A stretch of 9,095 nt of DNA from Thermohalobaculum sp039185235 (GCA_039185235.1 JBCDAS010000175.1:1-9095); one strand, 5' to 3'. Shown: positions 1-6,516, numbered from the stretch's first letter. Program-made: numbers and translations. Notes: generated by a model not told the origin, from the letters alone.

Positions 1-269
1 ATCCTGAACTGGATGCGGAAATGCAGGCAAAACTGAATGCGACGGTGATTGCGCTCGGAGCGATCAAGACAGCCGCTGAAGCGGGCTTCAAGTACGATCA
101 GATGCTTGAGCGCGGCAATGACGCGGGTGAGGCTTTGGTGATGGGCGGTGTCAACGCGCTGATCGACCAAACCCGGTCGATCGAGCGGGTCGTCTCGGCA
201 TTGGATCTCGAACAGATTGCTTTCGAGGGCTCTGATAGCCTCGATAACCCATCAGCCGTCTTCCAGTGA
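1..269 (+). CDS. Imelysin-family (IrpA-like) periplasmic protein, C-terminal fragment
   Basis: The gene is cut by the window start; the reading frame begins at base 3 and 88 codons remain before the TGA at 267-269. The fragment is alpha-helical and alanine-rich, with the imelysin-type C-terminal stretches GAIKTAAEAGFKYDQML and a closing part rich in Ser, Asp and Asn ending in VFQ. Imelysin (peptidase M75/ICMP, IrpA) proteins are exported, usually iron-regulated proteins thought to act in iron uptake; no protease activity can be judged from this piece because the GxHxxE motif lies upstream of the window. Its identity is supported by the neighbours: a di-heme DUF1111 protein, another imelysin-like protein and a DUF1513 protein follow on the same strand, a combination typical of imelysin iron-uptake clusters. 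The next gene begins 13 bases downstream, so this is probably an early gene of the operon. Confidence 0.8.
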   Translation, partial: PELDAEMQAKLNATVIALGAIKTAAEAGFKYDQMLERGNDAGEALVMGGVNALIDQTRSIERVVSALDLEQIAFEGSDSLDNPSAVFQ

Positions 270-282
270 TCGGGGCGGCGTG

Positions 283-555
283 GTGATCATCTGTTCCAGC
301 ACGCAGATCTCATCGACCGACATCGCCCGGGCGGTCGATTGGATGCGTGCGGCGGATCCACACGTGGTCATCACAGCGGGCAAGGTCTACCATTCCTTTG
401 GGAAACGACCGGTCTGCGGCGGCTGTGCTCAGCTCTTTGTCGCCGCAGCCCACGAGTTGGCAGAGACCGACCGCCCCATGGAACTGCGCAACTTGCGCGC
501 TGCGACACAGGGACGACGAGCCGATGTTGAAGAAAGGCGCGAAGGCATCATTTAA
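283..555 (+). CDS. BFD-like [2Fe-2S] ferredoxin with a Cys-to-Ser change in the first ligand pair
   Basis: This 90-residue protein resembles bacterioferritin-associated ferredoxin (BFD) proteins, which bind a [2Fe-2S] cluster and pass electrons to release iron from bacterioferritin. BFD uses Cys-x-Cys near the N-terminus and Cys-x-x-Cys about 30-40 residues later. Here Cys45-Gly-Gly-Cys48 is intact, but the first pair reads Cys4-Ser5-Ser6, so one expected ligand is serine. The middle part (DWMRAADPHVVITAGKVYHS) fits small alphaproteobacterial (2Fe-2S)-binding proteins as I remember them. I chose the GTG at 283, with a GGGG-rich stretch at 272-278 as ribosome site; this puts the first Cys at position 4 as in E. 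coli Bfd. GTG at 280 is the alternative. The last 25 or so residues, charged and Arg-rich, overlap the next gene by 32 bases. It may supply electrons in the cytoplasm for iron release. The family is fairly sure, the function in this operon is inferred. Confidence 0.72.
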   Translation: MIICSSTQISSTDIARAVDWMRAADPHVVITAGKVYHSFGKRPVCGGCAQLFVAAAHELAETDRPMELRNLRAATQGRRADVEERREGII

Positions 556-2131
556 GCCAATAGGCCGGTGCTGGAGGGAAGCTCTGACCGCGCTGAAATC
601 AAAACTTGGCCTTGTCGCGATTGGGCTGGCGCTTTTATCGCTTCCCGCTCTCTCTTTGACGGCGTTAGGAGGTGTAGATGATGACGTTCATCTGCCCTTG
701 ATCCCGCGAACGGCGGACGAGACGGCTCGGATTACCACGGTTGTTGCTCCGACCAAGGATTTCTCCGCACCTGAACGGTTCGAAGGGTTGCCCGCGGGCG
801 CCGCCACGGTGCGCGCGCGGAACATACGCGATGCGTTCTCGCAGGCCTCCGGTAACATCTCGTTCGAAGGAGAGTTGAATTTCAAGGTGGGCAACGGGCT
901 CTTCAAGAAGGTCTGGGTCTCTGCCCCGTCATCCACCCGTGCGTCCGACGGCCTTGGCCCTCTCTACAACGCACGATCCTGCCAGCGCTGCCATTTGAAA
1001 GACGGGCGTGGCCATCCGCCCGAGGGGCCAGATGACACCGCAATCTCGATGTTTCTACGTGTCTCGATCCCGGGTGGACCCGAGGACGTGATTGCAGGGA
1101 TCGAGGACTACATCGCAACACGTCCCGAGCCCACCTACGGCACGCAACTCCAGGACTTCGCGCTTCCTGGGCATAAGGCCGAGTATCGGTTCGACGTCCA
1201 ATACGAAGAGATTGAAGTGCCCCTTTCTGATGGCGAGACGGCCTCGCTGCGCAAACCGACCTATCAAGCACTTGATCTCGGCTATGGTCCGCTCCACCCC
1301 GACGCTATGCTGTCGCCCCGCGTCGCTCCGCAAATGATCGGACTCGGTCTGCTAGAGGCGATCCCTGCAGCCGATATCCTTGCCAATGCCGATCCAGAGG
1401 ACGCCAATGGAGATGGGATCTCTGGCAGGCCGAACATCGTTTGGTCGACGGAATACCAGCAGCCGATGTTGGGTCGCTTCGGCTTGAAAGCCGGACTTCC
1501 AACGGTCAGGCATCAATCGGCGAGTGCATTTGCGGGGGATATTGGAATCTCCAACCCGCTCTTCCCTGCGGGCGCCGGTGAATGCACAGCCGAACAGACG
1601 GCCTGTCTTGCTGCACGCGACGGAGCCCATGAAGCCGAAGATGGGTTTGAAGTGAGCAATGAGGGCCTCGAGTTGGTCACCTTTTACAGCCGCAACCTCG
1701 CCGTACCCGCGCGCCGGGATATCGATGATCCAGAGGTCCTCCACGGCAAACGGGTCTTCTACGAGACAGGCTGTATCACGTGCCACACGCCAAAGTTCGT
1801 GACCCACCGGCTGAGCGGGCGCGACGAGCAAAGCTTTCAGCTGATCTGGCCCTACACGGATATGTTGCTCCACGACATGGGCGACGGTCTCGCGGATAAT
1901 CGGCCCGAAGCGCGTGCGACCGGGCGTGAGTGGCGCACCCCGCCGCTCTGGGGCATTGGACTGACCGAGACGGTCAGCGGGCACACTTACTTCTTGCATG
2001 ACGGGCGGGCGAGAAACCTGTTGGAGGCCATCTTGTGGCATGGGGGCGAGGCTCAAGCACAGCGGAACGCAGTGGTCTCGATGCCAAAAACAGACCGTGA
2101 TGCCCTGATCCGCTTCCTAGAGAGCCTTTGA
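524..2131 (+). CDS. Di-heme cytochrome c oxidoreductase, DUF1111 family (putative thiol oxidoreductase/peroxidase)
   Basis: The protein has 535 residues and carries two covalent heme c sites, CQRCH at 153-157 and CITCH at 417-421. The N-terminus has a basic start and a hydrophobic stretch (about residues 29-48), so it is exported and matures in the periplasm. The segment DPEDANGDGISGR at 290-302, with its DxNxDG calcium-type loop, is characteristic of the DUF1111 di-heme family (PF06537), which is distantly related to MauG and CcpA peroxidases. The substrate is not established; in imelysin clusters a redox role on iron is the natural inference. ATG 524 was chosen because AGGGA (509-513) lies 10 bases upstream and a signal sequence follows; the frame is open back to 347, but that part is a shadow of the ferredoxin gene. 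The gene overlaps the ferredoxin gene by 32 bases, and its TGA shares one base with the next start (TGATG), implying translational coupling. Confidence 0.9.
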   Translation: MLKKGAKASFKPIGRCWREALTALKSKLGLVAIGLALLSLPALSLTALGGVDDDVHLPLIPRTADETARITTVVAPTKDFSAPERFEGLPAGAATVRARNIRDAFSQASGNISFEGELNFKVGNGLFKKVWVSAPSSTRASDGLGPLYNARSCQRCHLKDGRGHPPEGPDDTAISMFLRVSIPGGPEDVIAGIEDYIATRPEPTYGTQLQDFALPGHKAEYRFDVQYEEIEVPLSDGETASLRKPTYQALDLGYGPLHPDAMLSPRVAPQMIGLGLLEAIPAADILANADPEDANGDGISGRPNIVWSTEYQQPMLGRFGLKAGLPTVRHQSASAFAGDIGISNPLFPAGAGECTAEQTACLAARDGAHEAEDGFEVSNEGLELVTFYSRNLAVPARRDIDDPEVLHGKRVFYETGCITCHTPKFVTHRLSGRDEQSFQLIWPYTDMLLHDMGDGLADNRPEARATGREWRTPPLWGIGLTETVSGHTYFLHDGRARNLLEAILWHGGEAQAQRNAVVSMPKTDRDALIRFLESL

Positions 2132-3144
2132 TGCGCCTACTCACAGCCTTCGCTCTGGTCGTCTCACTCGCAGCCCCTGTGGCCGCAGACCCAGCCCGAT
2201 TGGTTGATCAGGCGCTGAGCCGCCATGTCCTCCCGGGCTTTGCGATCCTGACGCAAAAAGCGAATGAATTGGCGGCTGCGGCCGAGACTGATTGCAAGCC
2301 AGAAGCCGCCAGCCTGCGAGAGGCTTATGGCAACGCCTTTGACGCTTGGCTCGGCGTCAGTCATCTCCGATTTGGGCCAACCGAGGTTGATAGCCGGGGT
2401 TTCGCGCTCGCCTTCTGGCCGGACCCGCGGAGCAAGGCCTCAAAAGCGCTGCGCCAATTGATCTTGGCCGAGGACCCGATTGTCACATCGCCCGATGACT
2501 TTATGAACCTCTCAGTCGCGGCAAGGGGTTTCTACGCACTGGAACGGATGCTCTATGATCCTGGGGTCCAATCGCTCGGCACGGACGGATATCGCTGCCA
2601 GCTAACGATTGCGATTGCTCGGGATATCGCGCTGACCAGCGCGTTGATCGAGGCAGAGTGGATCGAGAGCTACGCCCCCCTAATGCGCGCGGCTGGCCCC
2701 GGCAATGCGACCTACGCGACGCCGCGCGAAGCGGTCAAAGAGCTGTTCAAATCCGTGTCGAGCGGTTTGCAGTTCACCTCCGAACTCCGCCTTGGTCGGC
2801 CGCTCGGCACGTTTGATCGGCCACGACCGAAAAGGGCGGAGGCCCGGTTGTCGGAGCGATCGCTGAAGAATGCAGTCCTGTCCGTCGAGGCGAATGGCGC
2901 GCTCGCGGACATACTATCCCAGGACTATCCTCAGATCGACATCATGCTGGCCGAGGCTGTCGAGTTGATCAAAGCGCAAGCAGGCGATCTCGACCCGGTT
3001 TTTGCAATGGTATCGGCGCCGAGCGATCGCATCAAAGTGGAGATCTTCCAGCAATCCATTAACGAGATGCGCGTGATCCTGGGCGGAGAGCTTGGTCCCG
3101 CTTTGGGGGTCTCTCAGGGTTTCAACGCGCTCGACGGGGACTGA
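2131..3144 (+). CDS. Imelysin-like periplasmic protein (second copy)
   Basis: This 337-residue protein begins with a clear Sec signal peptide: a short basic start, a hydrophobic core, then cleavage probably after PVAA near residue 20. The stretch AYGNAFDAWLGVSHLRFGP is the conserved imelysin N-terminal repeat, and GFYALE at 133-138 occupies the place of the family's GxHxxE motif, with Tyr135 replacing the metal-type His. This fits the non-peptidase imelysin-like branch rather than insulin-cleaving enzymes. The C-terminal half includes a second helical repeat ending near the stop. ATG 2131 overlaps the preceding stop by one base; a TTG three bases earlier is also in frame but less likely. With an imelysin upstream and DUF1513 downstream, it is probably an iron- or heme-binding partner in the periplasm. 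Ligand and role are inferred. Confidence 0.88.
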   Translation: MRLLTAFALVVSLAAPVAADPARLVDQALSRHVLPGFAILTQKANELAAAAETDCKPEAASLREAYGNAFDAWLGVSHLRFGPTEVDSRGFALAFWPDPRSKASKALRQLILAEDPIVTSPDDFMNLSVAARGFYALERMLYDPGVQSLGTDGYRCQLTIAIARDIALTSALIEAEWIESYAPLMRAAGPGNATYATPREAVKELFKSVSSGLQFTSELRLGRPLGTFDRPRPKRAEARLSERSLKNAVLSVEANGALADILSQDYPQIDIMLAEAVELIKAQAGDLDPVFAMVSAPSDRIKVEIFQQSINEMRVILGGELGPALGVSQGFNALDGD

Positions 3145-3145
3145 G

Positions 3146-4219
3146 TTGGCAAACCGCCGGCAATTCCTCGGCAGCCTCTTTGCTGCCGGTCTCGCGCCAA
3201 GCCTGACTTGGGCCGATGCGAAGTCACCCCGCTTTCTTGCAGCGGCCAGACTGCCCAATGGCAACTACCGTCTCTTTGGCCTGGACGTGGTAGGACGAGA
3301 TCTCTTCTCCCTTCCCATCCCAGGCCGTGGTCATGCGGCCTGCGCCCATCCCGTGCGCCCGGAAGCGGTGGCATTCGCCCGCCGACCGGGTACTTTTGCA
3401 ATCGTCCTAGACTGCGCGCGAGGCGAGGCAAAAGCTGTTCTTGGAGCACCACCAGATCGCCACTTCTACGGCCATGGAGCGTTCTCCCAAGACGGTCATC
3501 TCCTCTACACAACCGAAAATGCCTACGAAATAGGAGAGGGGCGGATCGGTATCTGGGATGCTGCGGGTCACTACCGCCGAATTGGCGAATTTTCCTCAGG
3601 CGGGATAGGCCCACATGAGATCCGCCGCTTACCGGGAACGGATGTACTGGTTGTCGCCAATGGCGGCATCGATACCCATCCAGAGACCGGTCGCGAGAAG
3701 TTAAATCTGCCCACAATGCGCTCCAATCTGACCTACCTTGATAATCAAGGAGCGATTCTGGAGCAGGTGACCCTTCCGAAGGCGGATCAATTGAACTCCA
3801 TCCGCCATCTAGCCGTTTCCGATGACGGTCTGGTTGCCTTTGCTTGCCAATGGCAGGGCGCGCTCAGCGACAGCCCCGCGCTTCAGGGGGTTCATCGGTT
3901 GGGCTTCAAGCTCCGTTTGCTGCAGGTGCCGCCGGAAACGGGGCCTCTGCAAGGCTATGCGGGGAGCGTCGCGGTCGCACACCAAAGCGGAGCAATTGGC
4001 GTCACCTATCCGAGAGCAAATAAATACGCGATTTGGCGGCAAGCTGAAACACTCTCGGGGGAGCTGCATGAGATGGAGGACGCATGTGGAATCGCGCCGT
4101 CCGAAGGCGGCTTTACGATAACCTCAGGCACAGGGGCGATTGTGCGTGTTGAGATCCGTAAGCAGACGTTCGCCCCAAAGCTAAACGTCTCTTGGGACAA
4201 TCATCTCGTTGCGATTTGA
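3146..4219 (+). CDS. DUF1513 family protein with Tat signal, TTG start
   Basis: The product has 357 residues. Starting at the TTG of 3146, one base after the preceding TGA, the protein opens with Met-Ala-Asn-Arg-Arg-Gln-Phe-Leu-Gly, a good twin-arginine motif, followed by a hydrophobic stretch and a likely cleavage near TWADA. GGGGA at 3135-3139 supports this start; the frame is open further upstream (from 3092), but that would bury the Tat motif. The body has the repeating beta-rich look of a propeller (for example DGHLLYTTEN, GGIGPHEIRRLPG, LAVSDDGLVAFACQWQG) and matches DUF1513 proteins, found next to imelysin and DUF1111 genes. Export by Tat implies folding, possibly with a cofactor, before export. 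Its function is unknown; it is presumed to work in the periplasm with the imelysins. It is the last gene of the operon, with a convergent gene downstream. Confidence 0.88.
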   Translation: MANRRQFLGSLFAAGLAPSLTWADAKSPRFLAAARLPNGNYRLFGLDVVGRDLFSLPIPGRGHAACAHPVRPEAVAFARRPGTFAIVLDCARGEAKAVLGAPPDRHFYGHGAFSQDGHLLYTTENAYEIGEGRIGIWDAAGHYRRIGEFSSGGIGPHEIRRLPGTDVLVVANGGIDTHPETGREKLNLPTMRSNLTYLDNQGAILEQVTLPKADQLNSIRHLAVSDDGLVAFACQWQGALSDSPALQGVHRLGFKLRLLQVPPETGPLQGYAGSVAVAHQSGAIGVTYPRANKYAIWRQAETLSGELHEMEDACGIAPSEGGFTITSGTGAIVRVEIRKQTFAPKLNVSWDNHLVAI

Positions 4220-4272
4220 CCTCGTTTGAAGAGCGACCGTTCTGGCCCGCATGGGAAAACATGTTTGTTAGG

Positions 4273-4304
4273 AAGGGACAGTCTGGTTTGGGACCAAATC
4301 CCTT
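4273..4304. terminator. Weak inverted repeat between convergent genes (possible terminator)
   Basis: The 116-base gap 4220-4335 separates the convergent DUF1513 and CBS genes. AAGGGA at 4273-4278 pairs with TCCCTT at 4299-4304, and an inner GGGA (4290-4293) can pair with TCCC (4299-4302). The stems are short, the alternatives compete, and there is no T tract, so a terminator role is only suggested by position. Nothing else was seen in this gap. Confidence 0.22.
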
Positions 4305-4335
4305 CTATGCGCAGCAACCGCGCGCAACCAATCTG

Positions 4336-4857
4336 CTAACCAACGATCAGTTGCTTGAGTTGAACCCTCTCATGCTCAAGCTCAGTCAGTCTGAAATTGA
4401 CAACATCCCCGATGGTCACCATCCCGATCAGCTTTTCTCCGTCTACGACCGGCACGTGACGAAACCGCCCATCGGTCATTTGCTTGAGAACCGAGATCAG
4501 CGTGTCGCTCCGCGAACAGGTCTGGACATTGGAGGTCATCACATCTTTGACCAATTGCGGAAGCGTTTGACCCGGGGTGTCCGCTAGCTTTCGGACGATA
4601 TCGCGCTCGGACAGGATGCCAACCAAAGCGCCCGCTTCGTCGGTTACGAGCAGAGCGCCAATCCGCCTGTCCCGCAACACTTCTACAGCACGCCCGAGCG
4701 TCTCGTCGGGGCCTATTGAGAAGACGTTTTCACCCTTCTGGCCTAGGATCTTGTCAACAGTCGCCCGGTCCGCTGAAACATTTGTCTGTGAGCTTTGGCT
4801 GAACGTCCGGTCTTTCTGCTTATCTTTGCGGATTGGCGGTCGGTAGGACTCTGGCAT
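4336..4857 (-). CDS. Two-CBS-domain protein
   Basis: This 173-residue protein consists of a polar N-terminal extension (residues 1-33, with no recognised motif) and a tandem CBS pair. CBS1 spans about 36-92 (ILGQKGENVFSIGPDETL ... GILSERDIVRKL) and CBS2 about 102-158 (VKDVMTSNVQTC ... GMVTIGDVVNFRL), followed by a charged helix. Such stand-alone CBS pairs usually bind adenine nucleotides and sense energy state; the ligand cannot be read here. The start at 4857 is decided by GGAGG on the minus strand (4865-4869), exactly 7 bases before the ATG; the frame remains open to 4941 but has no comparable site there. The common alphaproteobacterial CBS proteins of this type are about 145 residues, so the N-terminal extension is a little unusual. 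It is transcribed towards the iron operon and away from a small membrane-protein gene. Confidence 0.88.
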   Translation of the reverse strand: MPESYRPPIRKDKQKDRTFSQSSQTNVSADRATVDKILGQKGENVFSIGPDETLGRAVEVLRDRRIGALLVTDEAGALVGILSERDIVRKLADTPGQTLPQLVKDVMTSNVQTCSRSDTLISVLKQMTDGRFRHVPVVDGEKLIGMVTIGDVVNFRLTELEHERVQLKQLIVG

Positions 4858-4864
4858 TGCGTTT

Positions 4865-4869
4865 CCTCC
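4865..4869 (-). promoter_or_regulatory. Ribosome binding site of the CBS gene
   Basis: GGAGG on the minus strand, 7 bases before the ATG at 4857. It settles the start against the longer open frame reaching 4941. Confidence 0.8.
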
Positions 4870-4939
4870 GGTGGCTTTCTTTATTGCTTCCCCGTCACCA
4901 TATCTGATTCGCGCATACCGGGAGAAACTTTTGCCCGAC

Positions 4940-5116
4940 ATGATCCTAACCCCGCTTCTGGCAACGGCGATTTTCGTTGTCGCTTGCTGTGCTGGCTACG
5001 CCTATCGCCGGGTCTGGAAGGCGGAAGGGCCGGTTTGGAAGCTTTGGGTCTATGGTCTTGTTGCAGGTCTCTGCTTGCTCACGGTCGGTTTTGTGCCCGT
5101 ATCACCTGCAGGCTAG
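4940..5116 (+). CDS. Small membrane protein, two predicted transmembrane helices
   Basis: I do not recognise a named family. From ATG 4940 the product has 58 residues, with two hydrophobic helices (about 2-21, and about 34-53) separated by a basic, Trp-containing loop (YRRVWKAEGPVWKLW). That pattern is too regular to be a chance frame. A TTG at 4931 has a better-placed ribosome site (GGAGA at 4921-4925, 5 bases away) and would add three residues; a GTG at 4871 is also in frame. The gene is divergent from the CBS gene (82-base gap) and converges on nqrM, whose stop lies 34 bases beyond. The loop charge suggests a hairpin with both ends outside the cytoplasm (positive-inside rule). Function unknown; any link to NQR or to the CBS protein is unproven. 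Confidence 0.6.
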   Translation: MILTPLLATAIFVVACCAGYAYRRVWKAEGPVWKLWVYGLVAGLCLLTVGFVPVSPAG

Positions 5117-5150
5117 CACAGCCACTGAACTTACGTCTTCCAAAGGCAAC

Positions 5151-5405
5151 TTAGCTGCGGCTCTCCGCAGGTTCGGTGAGGCCTTGGCGCTCCAACATTT
5201 TCCTCGCGCGAGGGCATTGCAGCCGATCGCGCAGAGGGCTGTTCGGATCGATTTCCTTGTTACAGACAAGGCATTGATCAGCATCTGCGATCGCATTCAG
5301 GCCGCCACAACTGCCCTTGATTGTCCGACCCATCAAAAGCACACCGGTTGCCATGCCCAGCACGATCAACATCAAAAGCCCGAATGTGAAAAGAAACGTG
5401 GCCAT
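5151..5405 (-). CDS. nqrM: NqrM, Na+-NQR maturation protein (DUF539)
   Basis: This 84-residue protein has one N-terminal membrane helix (about residues 3-25) followed by KGSCGGL at 30-36, the hallmark of NqrM, and three more cysteines at 45, 48 and 64. In Vibrio, NqrM is required for assembly of active Na+-NQR, and its conserved cysteines are proposed to deliver iron to the complex's membrane-embedded metal centre. Spacing of the cysteines here (Cys33, Cys45-x-x-Cys48, Cys64) is slightly different from the Vibrio pattern as I remember it (a tighter cluster after GSCGGL). It lies 21 bases downstream of apbE on the same strand, so both are probably co-transcribed, divergently from nqrAB. The ribosome site is weak (AGGCGC near the ATG). 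Confidence 0.88.
   Translation of the reverse strand: MATFLFTFGLLMLIVLGMATGVLLMGRTIKGSCGGLNAIADADQCLVCNKEIDPNSPLRDRLQCPRARKMLERQGLTEPAESRS
5155..5170. terminator. Hairpin at the 3' end of nqrM
   Basis: CTGCGG (5155-5160) and CCGCAG (5165-5170) form a perfect 6-bp stem with a 4-base loop, overlapping the last codons of nqrM and lying beyond the stop of the convergent small gene. It is placed where a two-way terminator would be, but no T run follows on either strand, so intrinsic termination is doubtful. Confidence 0.33.
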
Positions 5406-5426
5406 AGCTGCGCCTTTTTTGGATCT

Positions 5427-6455
5427 TTAGGCTGTCAGGAGCTTGAACTTGCTGCTAGCCGTCGTCTTGAACCGGGGCCCTTCAGCGTCCGGCATCCGCT
5501 CGGCGAACTGGACCGCGATCCCTCTCTCTTCAGCCAGCGCGAGGCCCTCCTCCTGACCGAGCGTATGGAGTGCGGTGGCCCAAGCATCAGCCAACATTGC
5601 ATTCTCCGCCAGAACCGTTGCTGAGGCGGTCTTATGGGTCACCGGTCGGCCGGTATGCGGGTCGACGATATGAGAAAAACGCTGGCCATTCCTCTGGAAG
5701 TAGTTCCGATAATCACCCGAAGAGGCCATCCCGAGATCCGATACGCCAATGACCTCAAGCAGATCGCGCCGGTTGGCAGCAGGGGTTTCGATCCCAATTT
5801 GCCAAGGCAGACCTTCTGGGTTGCGCCCAGTGGCATATAGATCGCCACCAATCTCGACCATGAAGTCTTGGATGCCCAGCGATCTGAGCGCCCGGCCCAC
5901 ATGGTCTGCACCATAGCCTTTGCCAATCGCTGCGAGATAAACTTGGGCGTCGGGCTGGTTCTTTTTCAGCGTCCTCTCTCCGACCCGCAGGGTGTTTGCG
6001 TGACCGGAGCGGGATCGGGCAGTCTCGATCGCTGCCTCTTCGGGCATCACCGTCGTTCCTGCAGCCCCAAAGCCCCAGAGCTCGATCAGCGGGCCAATCG
6101 TTGTATCGAACCGGTGCTGGCTGGCGACATGGACCGTTTCGGCAGCATTCATAACTTCAGCGAGCGCCGGAGAGACCTCCACCGGTGCTGTTCCAGACTG
6201 TGCGTTGAAGCGGGAAATCTCAGACCGGGGATCCCAGTTCGACATCTGACCATTCACTTCGGCCAACGCGGTTTCGACCACTGCGCGGATTTCGCGCTCA
6301 TCAATGCGCCGCGAAGGATCTACGGCCACGACGTTGAAGCTGGTCCCCATCGTGGGGCCACTCACCCGCAGGATGTCGGATCCATACTTGCATGCCGCTA
6401 ACGCAAGCGGCATCACCAAAAAAGAGCGGCGGGAGAACCGGGTCAGATCGGTCAT
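5427..6455 (-). CDS. apbE: ApbE, FAD:protein FMN transferase (exported lipoprotein)
   Basis: ApbE takes FMN from FAD and links it by phosphoester to a Thr of target proteins, here presumably NqrB and NqrC. The 342-residue product shows GPTMGTSF (33-40), AIGKGYGAD (176-184), EIGGD (201-205), DPHTG (265-269) and DAWATAL (290-296), the family's FAD- and Mg-binding motifs in order. The N-terminus has Ser-Arg-Arg-Ser-Phe-Leu (8-13) followed by a hydrophobic stretch and lipobox Leu-Ala-Ala-Cys22. It thus reads as a twin-arginine-exported lipoprotein facing the periplasm, where the FMN sites of NqrB/C lie. The start is supported by GAGG about 9 bases upstream. It heads a unit with nqrM, divergent from nqrA by 300 bases. 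Confidence 0.93.
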   Translation of the reverse strand: MTDLTRFSRRSFLVMPLALAACKYGSDILRVSGPTMGTSFNVVAVDPSRRIDEREIRAVVETALAEVNGQMSNWDPRSEISRFNAQSGTAPVEVSPALAEVMNAAETVHVASQHRFDTTIGPLIELWGFGAAGTTVMPEEAAIETARSRSGHANTLRVGERTLKKNQPDAQVYLAAIGKGYGADHVGRALRSLGIQDFMVEIGGDLYATGRNPEGLPWQIGIETPAANRRDLLEVIGVSDLGMASSGDYRNYFQRNGQRFSHIVDPHTGRPVTHKTASATVLAENAMLADAWATALHTLGQEEGLALAEERGIAVQFAERMPDAEGPRFKTTASSKFKLLTA

Positions 6456-6502
6456 CAGTGGGCCTCGTCCAGGGGCAGCGTTTCACGCATCCTATACCTT
6501 CC

Positions 6503-6516
6503 TTGATGTTCCGCAA
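6503..6516. promoter_or_regulatory. CRP/FNR-family-like box upstream of apbE
   Basis: TTGAT (6503-6507), four bases, then CGCAA (6512-6516). The left half matches the FNR half-site TTGAT and the right half is TTGCG read on the other strand, so the palindrome is imperfect (TTG..CAA conserved). It lies about 50 bases upstream of the apbE start and overlaps the weak -35 candidate for apbE. Oxygen- or nitric-oxide-linked control is only a suggestion. Confidence 0.25.

Noticed and set aside
347..523. Upstream extension of the di-heme gene in the same open frame
   Set aside because: It is the shadow of the ferredoxin gene, lies before a good ribosome site and signal peptide, and has no family resemblance.
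1352..2056. 234-codon open frame on the minus strand
   Set aside because: It lies fully inside the di-heme gene and its translation has no recognisable domain; a GC-driven shadow.
3114..3716. 200-codon open frame on the minus strand
   Set aside because: It is antisense to the DUF1513 gene, Arg-rich and low in domain-like pattern.
4192..4587. 131-codon open frame on the plus strand
   Set aside because: It spans the DUF1513 end, the gap and the antisense of the CBS gene; no recognisable features.
4858..4941. Longer N-terminus of the CBS protein
   Set aside because: A perfect GGAGG at 7 bases marks the ATG at 4857, and the upstream codons would overlap the start of the divergent small gene.
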